The notes beneath the pieces were generated by a model. That model saw only the letters and a list, made by a program, of their open reading frames with translations, was not told where the DNA came from and did no database searches. The position numbers were made by a program, and so were the translations under genes. 64,000 nt of DNA from Microlunatus capsulatus (GTDB lineage: Bacteria > Actinomycetota > Actinomycetes > Propionibacteriales > Propionibacteriaceae). The stretch spans positions 2,046,001 to 2,110,000 of the forward strand of contig NZ_JAGIOB010000001.1 in assembly GCF_017876495.1 (NCBI RefSeq). Direction: 5' to 3'. Positions within the stretch are counted from its first letter, which is position 1; every line of letters begins with the position of its first letter. Positions 25,867-36,260 of this stretch are shown here, one piece after another.

Positions 25867-26907
25867 CTACCGGGGCCGCGGCAGGACCCCCGGCGCGCGA
25901 CCGGGGCAGCCGACGGAGGCCCGCTCCCGCAGCGGGCAGCTGAACACCATCCGGCGGATCTCGGGCGACGCCCCGCCCAGCCGCTCGAGGAGCAGCCCGA
26001 CGGCCTGCTCGGCCATCGCCCCGTCGGGCCGGTGCACCGTGGTCATCGGCGGGTCGAGCCTGCTCGTCAGCCGCTCGCCGTCCTCCAGGCTGACCAGGGA
26101 GAGGTCCTGCGGCACCCGCAGGCCCAGCTCGGCCGCGACCAGCGCGGCCCCGACGGCCAGCCGCTCGTGGGTGCAGACCAGCGCCGTCGGCGGCTCCGGT
26201 CCCGACAGCACGGCCCGGGCCGCGCGGGCTCCGTCGTCGATGTTGCGCCCGGCCACGACGGGCTGCGGGGGCTCGACGCCGGCGGCGGTGGCGGCCTGCT
26301 GCACACCGGCGACCCGGAGCCGGCTCTGCAGCGAGCCGGGGTCGCCCACGAGCAGACCGATCCGGCGGTGGCCGTGCCGCAGCAGCACCTCGGCGGCGCG
26401 CTGGCCCGCCTGCACCTCGTCCGGCGTCACGCTGCTGACGGCGCCGTCGGGGTCCAGGCAGTTGAGCAGCACCGTCGGGGTGCTGTGCAGCACCTCGGGC
26501 GGGCGGTAGTGGGCCAGCGCCGGGGAGACGACGAGGAAGCCGTCGACCTGCCGGTCCCGCAGCGTGTCGAGCTGGCGACGCTCGACCTCGGCGTCGTCGT
26601 CGGTGTCCATCACCAGCAGCAGGTAGCTGTGCTCGCCCGCCTTGCGCAGCGCCCGGTGCAGCATCGTCTGGGAGAAGCCGACGACACCCGGCCAGGTGAG
26701 CACGCCGAGGGTCCGGGTGCGTCGGCTGCGCAGGCTGAGGGCCACCGCGTTCGGCGTGTAGTCCAGCTGCGCGGCCGCCGCCCGGACGGCCTTCTGCTTC
26801 TCCTCGCTGATGTTGCCGGCGCCGCGGCCGTTGAGGACCAGGGAGACGGCGCTCCGCGAGACGCCCGCCAGGTCGGCGACGTCCTGTGCCGTTGCCCTGC
26901 GCGCCAT
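25867..26907 (-). CDS. LacI family transcriptional regulator
   Basis: The 346-aa protein has an N-terminal LacI helix-turn-helix (ATAQDVADLAGVSRSAVS, about residues 6-23), a hinge helix and a periplasmic-binding-protein-like effector domain (60-330). It ends 11 bp before purD and lies 52 bp downstream of purA, all on one strand, so it may be co-transcribed with purine genes. LacI proteins usually sense sugars, but the E. coli purine repressor PurR belongs to the same family. The ligand cannot be read here. Confidence 0.93.
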   Translation of the reverse strand: MARRATAQDVADLAGVSRSAVSLVLNGRGAGNISEEKQKAVRAAAAQLDYTPNAVALSLRSRRTRTLGVLTWPGVVGFSQTMLHRALRKAGEHSYLLLVMDTDDDAEVERRQLDTLRDRQVDGFLVVSPALAHYRPPEVLHSTPTVLLNCLDPDGAVSSVTPDEVQAGQRAAEVLLRHGHRRIGLLVGDPGSLQSRLRVAGVQQAATAAGVEPPQPVVAGRNIDDGARAARAVLSGPEPPTALVCTHERLAVGAALVAAELGLRVPQDLSLVSLEDGERLTSRLDPPMTTVHRPDGAMAEQAVGLLLERLGGASPEIRRMVFSCPLRERASVGCPGRAPGVLPRPR

Positions 26908-26959
26908 GTCTCCTCCCGGACCCCGAGCTGCTGCCCCGGCACCCCCGCGCCGACCCCTG

Positions 26960-28850
<1,891 letters not shown>

Positions 28851-28879
28851 CGGCCCGATCCTAGCCGGGGCGCGGACGC

Positions 28880-29914
28880 TCAGATCCAGCCGCGACGGCG
28901 GAAGCCGACGTAGAGCACCACGGCGGACACGACCATGATCACCAGCACCAGCCAGAAGCCGGCCACCGTGCCGTCCAGCGGGAACGCCACGTTCATGCCC
29001 GCGAAGCCGGTGACCAGCGTCGGCACCGCGATGATCGCCGCCCAGGCCGTGAGCTTCTTCATGATCGCGTTCATCCGCACGTCGGCCAGCGCCAGGCTGG
29101 TGTCGAACACCGAGGACAGCACCTCGCGCAGCGCGTCGGCGGCGGCGGCGACCCGGGTGTGCTGCTCGGCGATCATGCCCCAGCGGCGGACGGTGCGGGT
29201 GCTCTTGCCACCCTTGCCGCCCTTGGGCGCCGGCGGCGGGTTGTCCACCAGGTCGGTCATCACCGCGCGCATCGGCTCGGTCACGCGGCGCAGCTGGCTG
29301 AGCGCCGAGCGCAGCCGGAAGGCGTCGAGCTGCTCCGACCGGCTCAGCGGGCGCTCCTCGAACAGCACCTCCGACAGGCCGTCGGCCGCGTCCTCCAGCC
29401 ACTGGACGGCGCTCTCGTAGGTGTTGACCACCGCGGTGATCAGGAGCTGCAGGCCCACCTCGACGCCGCCCTCGGCCAGCAGCTCGGCCTTCTGCAGCAG
29501 CAGCCGGGCGGGCTGGAAGCCGTCGACGTCGCCCACCAGGCAGATGAGCACCCGGTCGGTGGCGATGATCGAGATGGGGTGCACCGTCAGCGAGCACGAG
29601 GCGGGGTCGTGGGTGACGAGGTTGGTGACCACCAGGCGGGCCGTGCCCAGCGCCTCGAACTTGGCGCGGCGGTCGGTGGCGAGCAGGTCGCGGACGGCGA
29701 GGTCGTCGAGGTCGAGGGCCTGCGCGACGCCGCGCAGCTCGGCGGCGCCGTAGTCGGGGTCGCGCGGCAGCACCCACCAGGCCGACGCGTCGGTGTGCAG
29801 CTGCAGCACGTCGCTGAGGTCCTCGCCCGTCAGGTCCTCGGCGACGACGGAGCCCTTGGCCCAGACCCGGCTGAGGGGGACGGGGCCCGAGAGGGCGGCG
29901 GTGGCACTGCTCAC
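28880..29914 (-). CDS. corA: CorA-like magnesium/cobalt transporter
   Basis: The 344-aa protein has a long cytosolic alpha/beta domain and coiled stalk, then two C-terminal membrane helices. The family GMN signature is present as GFAGMNVAFPL near residue 303. CorA proteins form pentameric Mg2+ channels. A Gly/Lys insertion (PKGGKGGKST) interrupts the stalk near residue 232. The promoter region shares 29915-29932 with the hairpin that follows fba. Confidence 0.93.
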   Translation of the reverse strand: MSSATAALSGPVPLSRVWAKGSVVAEDLTGEDLSDVLQLHTDASAWWVLPRDPDYGAAELRGVAQALDLDDLAVRDLLATDRRAKFEALGTARLVVTNLVTHDPASCSLTVHPISIIATDRVLICLVGDVDGFQPARLLLQKAELLAEGGVEVGLQLLITAVVNTYESAVQWLEDAADGLSEVLFEERPLSRSEQLDAFRLRSALSQLRRVTEPMRAVMTDLVDNPPPAPKGGKGGKSTRTVRRWGMIAEQHTRVAAAADALREVLSSVFDTSLALADVRMNAIMKKLTAWAAIIAVPTLVTGFAGMNVAFPLDGTVAGFWLVLVIMVVSAVVLYVGFRRRGWI

Positions 29915-29932
29915 CGTCCGAGCCTAGACCTG

Positions 29933-29964
29933 CGACGGCGCCGGACCAGGGTCCGGCGCCGTCG
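29933..29964 (-). terminator. Strong hairpin after fba
   Basis: CGACGGCGCCGGAC and GTCCGGCGCCGTCG are perfect 14-bp arms around a 4-nt loop, 46 bp past the fba stop. Confidence 0.75.
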
Positions 29965-30010
29965 GCCGTGCGGGTCGTGCGCGCGTCCCGCGGGACGCGT
30001 CAGGTGCGGC

Positions 30011-31042
<1,032 letters not shown>

Positions 31043-31231
31043 GCAGGTGGGTCCTCTCATACGGTGCGGGCCGGCGCGAGCGCGCGGCACGTCGGAGCGG
31101 CGCCCGCTCACGGGCACCGGCCTCAGTCTGTCAGGGGTGCCGGGGGCAGGGAAGTCGAGGTGCTCCCCGCGGGACGACCCCGGGTCCGGGCCGGCGGGGG
31201 GCGCCGGCGCGGGTCCGGGCGGGGGCCCGGC

Positions 31232-31813
31232 TCAGACGTCGAGGGCACCGAGGTCGACGCCGTGCCGGCCCCCGGAGTAGGCGCGGGCCGTGCTGTCGAG
31301 GGTCGCGGGGTGCACGTCGAACTGGTCGAGCGGGACCCCGACGGGCGGCCCGGAGGCGCGCCGGACCTCGAAGGCGGTGCCGCGGCGGCGGCGGACCATG
31401 GCCAGGCCGGTCACGTCGGCCCACGGGGTGAACGTCCGCGCCACCTGGATGCCGGGCCGCCCGACCCGGACGGCGGTGCCGCGGGGCACCCGCGCGACGG
31501 CCCGCCGGGCGCGCAGCCAGGCCACCAGGTAGCCGAGCAGCCAGGCGAGGGAGATGCCGAGGATGACGCCGTAGACGGTGAGCGTCGCCCGGCTCTGCCG
31601 CTCCTCGCCGCCGAAGACGTAGAGCAGCGTGAGGATCGTGGCGGTGATGAGGAGGCTGATGACGCGCCCCCACATCCCCCGCTTGCGGCGCCGCGCGCGC
31701 TCGCGCAGCTGGCCGTCGTCGAAGGGCACGAGGAGCTCGTCGATCCGGTCGCCCGCCGGCAGCACGCGCGAGGGCTGGGGAGCGCTGTGGGGGTCGTGCT
31801 GGGTGGTGGTCAC
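31232..31813 (-). CDS. Two-helix membrane protein with PH-like tail
   Basis: The 193-aa protein has a soluble N-terminus (about 1-45), two membrane helices (about 48-68 and 75-98) and a C-terminal soluble region whose beta-rich sequence (RVGRPGIQVARTFTPWADVTGL) suggests a bacterial PH-like domain. The function is unknown. It lies 1 bp downstream of the GntR regulator gene, so the two are co-transcribed. Confidence 0.75.
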   Translation of the reverse strand: MTTTQHDPHSAPQPSRVLPAGDRIDELLVPFDDGQLRERARRRKRGMWGRVISLLITATILTLLYVFGGEERQSRATLTVYGVILGISLAWLLGYLVAWLRARRAVARVPRGTAVRVGRPGIQVARTFTPWADVTGLAMVRRRRGTAFEVRRASGPPVGVPLDQFDVHPATLDSTARAYSGGRHGVDLGALDV

Positions 31814-31814
31814 G

Positions 31815-32588
31815 TCAGTTCTCCCGGGCCCCGCGCGGGGTGATGGCCATGTGGATGCGGTACCGGTCGGCCCGGTACCAGGACGTCGAGAGCTCGATCA
31901 CCCGGTCGCCGGCGTAGGTGACGCGCTCCTGCACGAGCAGCGGGGCGCGCTTGGCGATGCCGAGGACCCGCGCCTGCGACGCGTCGGCGGACTCGGCGCG
32001 GACAGTCTGCTCCCCGCTGGTCACCACGACGCCGTACTCGCTGGCGAAGACGTCGTAGAGCGAGCCGAGCTCCCGCTGCAGCAGCCCGGGGAACAGGGCG
32101 GAGGGGTAGTGGCCGACCTCGTAGGCCATCGGCGTGCCGTCGGCGGTGCGCAGCCGCTCCACCCGGACGACGGGCCGGCCGGGCCGGATCCGCAGGGCGT
32201 AGGCCACCTCGTCGTCGGCGGCCTCCTCGCTGGCCGACAGCACGACGGTGGCGGGCAGCAGGCCGCGGTCGCGCATCTCGCGGGAGAACGACGTCAGGTG
32301 CAGCCGGGAGTCCACCTGCGGGCCGGTCACGTAGGTGCCCTTGCCGTGCACGCGCTCCAGCGCCCCGGTGTCCACGAGGTCGGCGATCGCCTGCCGGACG
32401 GTGACCCGGCTGACCCCGAGCCGGACGACCAGCGCCCGCTCGGAGGGGATCGCGTCACCCGGGTTCAGCTCGGTGTCGATCAGCTGCTCGAGGATGCCCC
32501 GGACCTGGGCGCGCTTGGTGGTGGTGGCGACGAGGGGACGTTCGAGCCGGTAGGGCCCGACCTCGCCACGACCGAACTCGTGCTGCAA
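31815..32588 (-). CDS. GntR/HutC family regulator with UTRA domain
   Basis: The 257-aa protein has an N-terminal winged helix (PSERALVVRLGVSRVTVRQAI near residue 48) and a C-terminal UTRA ligand domain (about 95-250), the architecture of DasR/NagR. The divergent gene 71 bp away encodes an amino-sugar-type SIS protein, so it most likely senses a phosphorylated amino sugar and controls that gene and itself. A TGGTCTA-like half-site lies between them. Confidence 0.92.
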   Translation of the reverse strand: MQHEFGRGEVGPYRLERPLVATTTKRAQVRGILEQLIDTELNPGDAIPSERALVVRLGVSRVTVRQAIADLVDTGALERVHGKGTYVTGPQVDSRLHLTSFSREMRDRGLLPATVVLSASEEAADDEVAYALRIRPGRPVVRVERLRTADGTPMAYEVGHYPSALFPGLLQRELGSLYDVFASEYGVVVTSGEQTVRAESADASQARVLGIAKRAPLLVQERVTYAGDRVIELSTSWYRADRYRIHMAITPRGAREN

Positions 32589-32621
32589 TGCTGCTCCTCG
32601 ACGCGGGTGGACCTGCGCCGA

Positions 32622-32647
32622 TAGTAGACCAGTCCCATACCAGCAGC
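32622..32647. promoter_or_regulatory. Putative GntR operator between divergent genes
   Basis: On the minus strand this region contains TGGTAT and TGGTCTA spaced about one helical turn apart; ACTGGTCTA matches half of the known DasR element (ACTGGTCTAGACCACT). It sits between the regulator start and the SIS ribosome site. Assignment is by resemblance and position only. Confidence 0.45.
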
Positions 32648-32659
32648 AGGAGTGACGGA

Positions 32660-33754
32660 GTGCCGATCGAGCCCGCGACCGAGGCGACGGACGGCGCCCC
32701 CTCCCCCGCCGGCGGTGCCGGCAGCCAGATGGCCCGGGAGATCGCCGAGCAGCCCGAGGCGCTGGCCCGGACGCTGGCCGAGCTGCTGCCGCTGCGCCCC
32801 GAGATCGCCGCCCTGGCCCGGACCAAGCGCCGGCTGCTGCTGGTGGCGCGCGGCTCCAGCGACAACGCCGCCATCTACGCCCGCTACCTCGCCGAGGTGC
32901 ACGCCGGCGTCGCGAGCGCGCTCGCCGCCCCGTCGGTGGCCACCCTCTACGCCGCCGAGCTGGACCTGTCCGACACCCTGGCCGTCTGCGTCAGCCAGTC
33001 GGGCTCCACCCAGGAGATCGTCGAGACCCTGGAGTGGGCCAAGCGCTGCGGCGCCGCGACGCTGGCCGTCACCAACGTGGCCGGCTCACCGCTGGCGGCC
33101 GGGGCCGACATCGCGCTGATCACCCAGGCCGGGCCCGAGCTCGCCGTCCCGGCGACCAAGACCTACACGACGCAGGTGGCCGCCCTGGCCGTGGCCGTCG
33201 ACGCCCTGGCGCCCCGGAAGGGGACGCTGGACGCGGCCTTCGACGCCGTCCCGGCCCAGGCCGCGCGACTGCTGGACCCCGGACCGGCGCTCGACGCCAT
33301 GGTCGAGGTCCTCGCCGGCACCCAGGAGGTGCTGGCCAGCGGCCGAGGCCTGGCCTTCGGCACCACCCTGGAGGTGGCGCTCAAGCTGGAGGAGACCTGC
33401 CTGCGGCCGGTCCGCGGGCTCTCCTACGCCGACCTCAAGCACGGCCCCATCGCCGTCGTCGACCAGCACCTGGTCACGGTCCTCGTCGCCGGGCCCAGCG
33501 GCCCGACGCTGCCCGGCCTGGTCGACCTGGCCGCGACGGTCCGGGCCACCGGCAGCCCCGTCCTCGGTCTCGGCGGCGACGAGCGCTTCCGCGCCGCCTG
33601 CGACCTGGCCGTGGCCGGGCCCGACCTGCCCGAGCTGCTCGCGCCGCTGGCCCTGCCGATCCCGGCCCAGCTGCTCACCGAGCGGCTGGCCCGGCGGCTG
33701 GGCCTGGATCCCGACGCCCCCCGCGGGCTGCGCAAGGTCACCCAGACCGACTGA
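32660..33754 (+). CDS. Double-SIS protein, glucosamine-6-phosphate deaminase (NagB-II)/GlmS C-terminal-like
   Basis: The 364-aa protein has two SIS domains like the isomerase half of GlmS, without the glutaminase half. LLVARGSSDNAAIYARY near residue 58, CVSQSGSTQEIVETL near 112 and EETCLRPVRGLSYADLKHGP near 248 are the sugar-phosphate and catalytic loops. Such stand-alone proteins deaminate or isomerise glucosamine 6-phosphate. GTG 32660 is chosen because AGGAG lies 7 nt before it; an upstream frame to 32588 would overlap the divergent promoter. It is probably controlled by the adjacent GntR regulator. Confidence 0.88.
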   Translation: MPIEPATEATDGAPSPAGGAGSQMAREIAEQPEALARTLAELLPLRPEIAALARTKRRLLLVARGSSDNAAIYARYLAEVHAGVASALAAPSVATLYAAELDLSDTLAVCVSQSGSTQEIVETLEWAKRCGAATLAVTNVAGSPLAAGADIALITQAGPELAVPATKTYTTQVAALAVAVDALAPRKGTLDAAFDAVPAQAARLLDPGPALDAMVEVLAGTQEVLASGRGLAFGTTLEVALKLEETCLRPVRGLSYADLKHGPIAVVDQHLVTVLVAGPSGPTLPGLVDLAATVRATGSPVLGLGGDERFRAACDLAVAGPDLPELLAPLALPIPAQLLTERLARRLGLDPDAPRGLRKVTQTD

Positions 33755-33781
33755 GGCCGAGGCCGGCGACCGCGCAGGCAC

Positions 33782-33895
33782 CCGGACCGCGCGCCGCCGG
33801 AGCGAGGAGGAGCCCGTGAACACGCTCCTCGTCCACGGGTGACGACGAAGCCGGCGGGTTAGAGCGCGGTCCGCGCCCGCGCGGAGCGAGGGCAG
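33782..33895 (+). repeat. Structured intergenic repeat, copy B
   Basis: It aligns with copy A over about 114 bp. The innermost stem changes from CCGGTGGAC/GTCCACCGG to CCCGTGAAC/GTCCACGGG, so the outer pairs of that stem are kept by compensatory changes. It lies between convergent genes, 27 bp after the SIS stop and 13 bp after the Clp_N stop. Confidence 0.85.
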
Positions 33896-33908
33896 GACTC
33901 AGCAGCTC

Positions 33909-34475
33909 TCAGGCGGCGGCGGCCCGCCGGGCCAGCACCCGGCGCCGGAGCGCCGCCCGGTCCTCGGTGACGCCGAGCCGGTGCAGCACGCGCAGCGCGG
34001 TCCCCTCCTCGGTGGCCAGCAGGCCGAGGAAGACGTGCTCGGTGCCCAGGCTGCGGTGGCCCTCGGCCAGCGCCTCGCGCAGCGACAGCTCGAGCGCGCT
34101 CTTCGCCTCGCGGTTGAAGGGCAGGTGCCCGGCGCCGCTGCGGCGGCCGAACAGGCCGGGCCGTTGGCGGCGGCGGCGGTCCAGCGCGCCGGGGCCGAAC
34201 GTCTCCTCGGCCCGGCGGCGGACCGCGTCGAGGTCGACGCCCAGGGCGCCGAGGGCCGCGGCGTCGTCGGCGTCGAAGACCTCCTCCGTGGCGGCCACGC
34301 CCTCTCCCGCGACGACGCCGAGGTCGGCGAGGACGCGGGCGGGGATGCCGTCGACGTCGTCGAGCACGCCGGCCAGCAGGTCGGCGGCCCCGATCTCGGC
34401 GTGGCCGGCCTGGCGGGCGTGGGACTGGGCGCCGACGACGGCGGCCCGGGCGGCGGTGGTGAAGCGTTCGAACAC
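33909..34475 (-). CDS. Clp N-terminal domain protein (ClpC2-like)
   Basis: The 188-aa protein consists of two Clp_N repeats (about 1-75 and 105-185: FERFTTAARAAVVGAQ and REAKSALELSLREAL, then GTEHVFLGLL) with no AAA+ domain. Such proteins resemble the Clp_N part of mycobacterial ClpC2, which is not an unfoldase. It starts at GTG 34475 with a GAGGAGG site. It lies 10 bp after a small HTH gene, and the two together match the size of one ClpC2. Confidence 0.88.
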   Translation of the reverse strand: MFERFTTAARAAVVGAQSHARQAGHAEIGAADLLAGVLDDVDGIPARVLADLGVVAGEGVAATEEVFDADDAAALGALGVDLDAVRRRAEETFGPGALDRRRRQRPGLFGRRSGAGHLPFNREAKSALELSLREALAEGHRSLGTEHVFLGLLATEEGTALRVLHRLGVTEDRAALRRRVLARRAAAA

Positions 34476-34485
34476 GGGGTCCTCC

Positions 34486-34698
34486 TCAGGTGTGCGGGGC
34501 GTGCTTCTTGTGGACGGCCTGCTTGGACACCCCGAGCGCCGCGGCGATGTCGGCCCAGGACCAGCCCTGCTGCCGCGCGCTGGCGACCTGGAGGTCCTCG
34601 AGCTGCTCCACGAGGCGGCGGAGGGCGGCGACGGCGCGGAGGCCGACGGCCGGGTCGGGACTGGTGGTGCCGTCGAGGGTGTCGGGTGCGGAGGCCAT
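34486..34698 (-). CDS. Small helix-turn-helix protein
   Basis: The 70-aa protein has an N-terminal helix (LRAVAALRRLVEQLEDLQV) and a C-terminal helix-turn-helix (GWSWADIAAALGVSKQAVHKK, about residues 45-65). It is co-transcribed with the Clp_N gene 10 bp downstream. The GTTGAC palindrome just upstream of its start suggests autoregulation. Confidence 0.88.
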   Translation of the reverse strand: MASAPDTLDGTTSPDPAVGLRAVAALRRLVEQLEDLQVASARQQGWSWADIAAALGVSKQAVHKKHAPHT

Positions 34699-34709
34699 GG
34701 CGTCACCTT

Positions 34710-34744
34710 AGGTTGACGACTGCTCGACGTCAACCTTTGTTGAC
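34710..34744. promoter_or_regulatory. GTTGAC inverted repeats upstream of the HTH-Clp_N operon
   Basis: AGGTTGAC (34710-34717) and GTCAACCT (34729-34736) form a perfect 8-bp inverted repeat with an 11-nt spacer; a third half-site GTTGAC lies at 34739-34744. They sit 12-46 bp upstream of the HTH start, overlapping the likely promoter. They differ from HAIR boxes. Confidence 0.65.
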
Positions 34745-34770
34745 TGGCACCTCAGACCAGTCGCCTCCGC

Positions 34771-35409
34771 TCAGGCGGCGTCCGCCCAGCGCAGCGCCCA
34801 GGCGTACATGGCGATGGCCGCGGCGGCGCCGGCGTTCATCGAGCGGGTGGAGCCGTGCTGGGTGATCGCCACCAGCGACGAGCAGGCCGCCACCATCTCG
34901 TCGGTCAGCCCCGGGCCCTCGGAGCCGAAGACCAGGCAGGTCCGCTCGGGCAGCGCCGTGCGCTCCAGCGGCACGGAGCCGGGGAGGTTGTCGACCCCGA
35001 CGGCGGTGTAGTCGTGCGCCGCGAGCCAGCCGGCCAGGTCGGCGACGTCGGGGTGGTGCTGGACGTGCAGGTAGCGGTCGGTGACCATCGCGCCGCGGCG
35101 GTTCCAGCGCCGGCGGCCGACGACGTGCACGCCGGCGACGTTGAAGGCGTTGGCCGTGCGGACGACCGAGCCGATGTTGAAGTCGTGCTCCCAGTTCTGG
35201 ATCGCGACCCGCAGCGGGTGCCGCCGGGTGTCCAGGTCGGCGACGACGGCCTCCAGCCGCCAGTACCGGTACTGGTCGACGACGTTGCGGTGGTCGCCCT
35301 GCGCCAGCAGCTCCGGGTCCAGCCGCGGGTCGTCGGGCCAGGGCTCGGGGTGGGGTCCCACGCCGGGCCCGGCCGCCGCGACGACCTCGTCCTCGCTCAG
35401 GTAACTCAC
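34771..35409 (-). CDS. TrmH family RNA methyltransferase
   Basis: The 212-aa SPOUT enzyme transfers a methyl group from SAM to ribose 2'-OH of tRNA or rRNA. Motif 1 NIGSVVRTANAF lies near residue 79, motif 2 LVFGSEGPGL near 160 and motif 3 STRSMNAGAAAAIAMY near 187, the knot region. The start is GTG 35409, since the frame further upstream would run into the divergent DedA gene. The exact RNA target is not readable. Confidence 0.9.
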   Translation of the reverse strand: MSYLSEDEVVAAAGPGVGPHPEPWPDDPRLDPELLAQGDHRNVVDQYRYWRLEAVVADLDTRRHPLRVAIQNWEHDFNIGSVVRTANAFNVAGVHVVGRRRWNRRGAMVTDRYLHVQHHPDVADLAGWLAAHDYTAVGVDNLPGSVPLERTALPERTCLVFGSEGPGLTDEMVAACSSLVAITQHGSTRSMNAGAAAAIAMYAWALRWADAA

Positions 35410-35434
35410 AGCGTGCGACGGTACCCTTCCGCCG

Positions 35435-36118
35435 GTGAACCCCCTGGTCGACGCCGTGCTCCTGACGCCGATGCTGCTCCCGTCGTGGTTCGACCCGGAC
35501 GTCATCATCCGCACCCTGGGCCCGTGGGCGCTCTGGGGCGTGGCGTTCATCATCTTCGCCGAGTGCGGGCTGTTCGCGATCCTGCCCGGGGACTCGCTGC
35601 TCTTCACCGTCGGCGTGCTCACCGCGGCCGGGGTCATCGACCACTCGATGGTCTTCGTCTGCGCCGTGCTCACGGTCGCCGCCGTGCTGGGCAACGTCGT
35701 CGGGTACGGCCTGGGCCGGCTGGTCGGCCCGCCGCTGTTCCGCGAGCGGACCGGGCTGATGGGCCAGATCTTCAAGCCCTCCTACGTGGAGAAGACCCGC
35801 GTCTTCCTCGACCGCTACGGCAGCCGCGCGCTGATCCTGGCCCGGTTCGTGCCCATCGTGCGCACCTTCGTCACCCTGGTGGCCGGGGTGAGCCGGATGA
35901 GCTTCCGGCACTTCATCGCCTACACCGCGATCGGCGGCGTGCTCTGGGCCGTCGGCGTCACCGTGCTCGGCTTCTACCTCGGCAACATCGGCTTCATCAA
36001 GAACAACATCGACGCCGTGCTGATCCTCATCGTCGGGGTCTCGCTGATCCCGATGGCCATCGAGTTCCTGCTGGCCCGGCGCCGGCACCGCACCGCCGGC
36101 ACCCCCGTCGGCGAGTGA
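35435..36118 (+). CDS. DedA family membrane protein
   Basis: The 227-aa protein has 4-6 membrane helices with the DedA/VTT signatures ECGLFAILPGDSLLF near residue 44 and RFVPIVRTFVTLVAGVSRM near 147. DedA proteins act in lipid-carrier or phospholipid translocation and membrane homeostasis. The start is GTG 35435. It is divergent from the TrmH gene by 25 bp and ends at a repeat element (copy D) facing the aldo/keto reductase. Confidence 0.92.
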   Translation: MNPLVDAVLLTPMLLPSWFDPDVIIRTLGPWALWGVAFIIFAECGLFAILPGDSLLFTVGVLTAAGVIDHSMVFVCAVLTVAAVLGNVVGYGLGRLVGPPLFRERTGLMGQIFKPSYVEKTRVFLDRYGSRALILARFVPIVRTFVTLVAGVSRMSFRHFIAYTAIGGVLWAVGVTVLGFYLGNIGFIKNNIDAVLILIVGVSLIPMAIEFLLARRRHRTAGTPVGE

Positions 36119-36145
36119 TCTCTCGGTCCCTCCTGCTCGCGCCCG

Positions 36146-36236
36146 CGCCGGCCCTCCAGACCCTGTCTTCCTCACTCGATCGCCGACGAAGAACGTGTCG
36201 GCTCTCTCGCTCGTCCAGACAGGGCCCGGGCCGGCG
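36146..36236 (-). repeat. Structured intergenic repeat, divergent copy D
   Basis: Outer arms CGCCGGCCC and GGGCCGGCG, middle arms CCCTGTCT and AGACAGGG, inner arms GCCGAC and GTCGGC around loop GAAGAACGT. The stems differ from copies A-C, but the 9-nt loop matches copy C (GAAGAGCGT) at 8 of 9 positions. It lies between convergent genes. Confidence 0.65.
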
Positions 36237-36260
36237 CTACCCGACGCTCGCAGGGATGGC

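Noticed and set aside
34710-34744. HspR HAIR box before the Clp_N operon
   Set aside because: The half-sites are GTTGAC/GTCAAC with an 11-nt spacer, not TTGAG/CTCAA with a 7-nt spacer.
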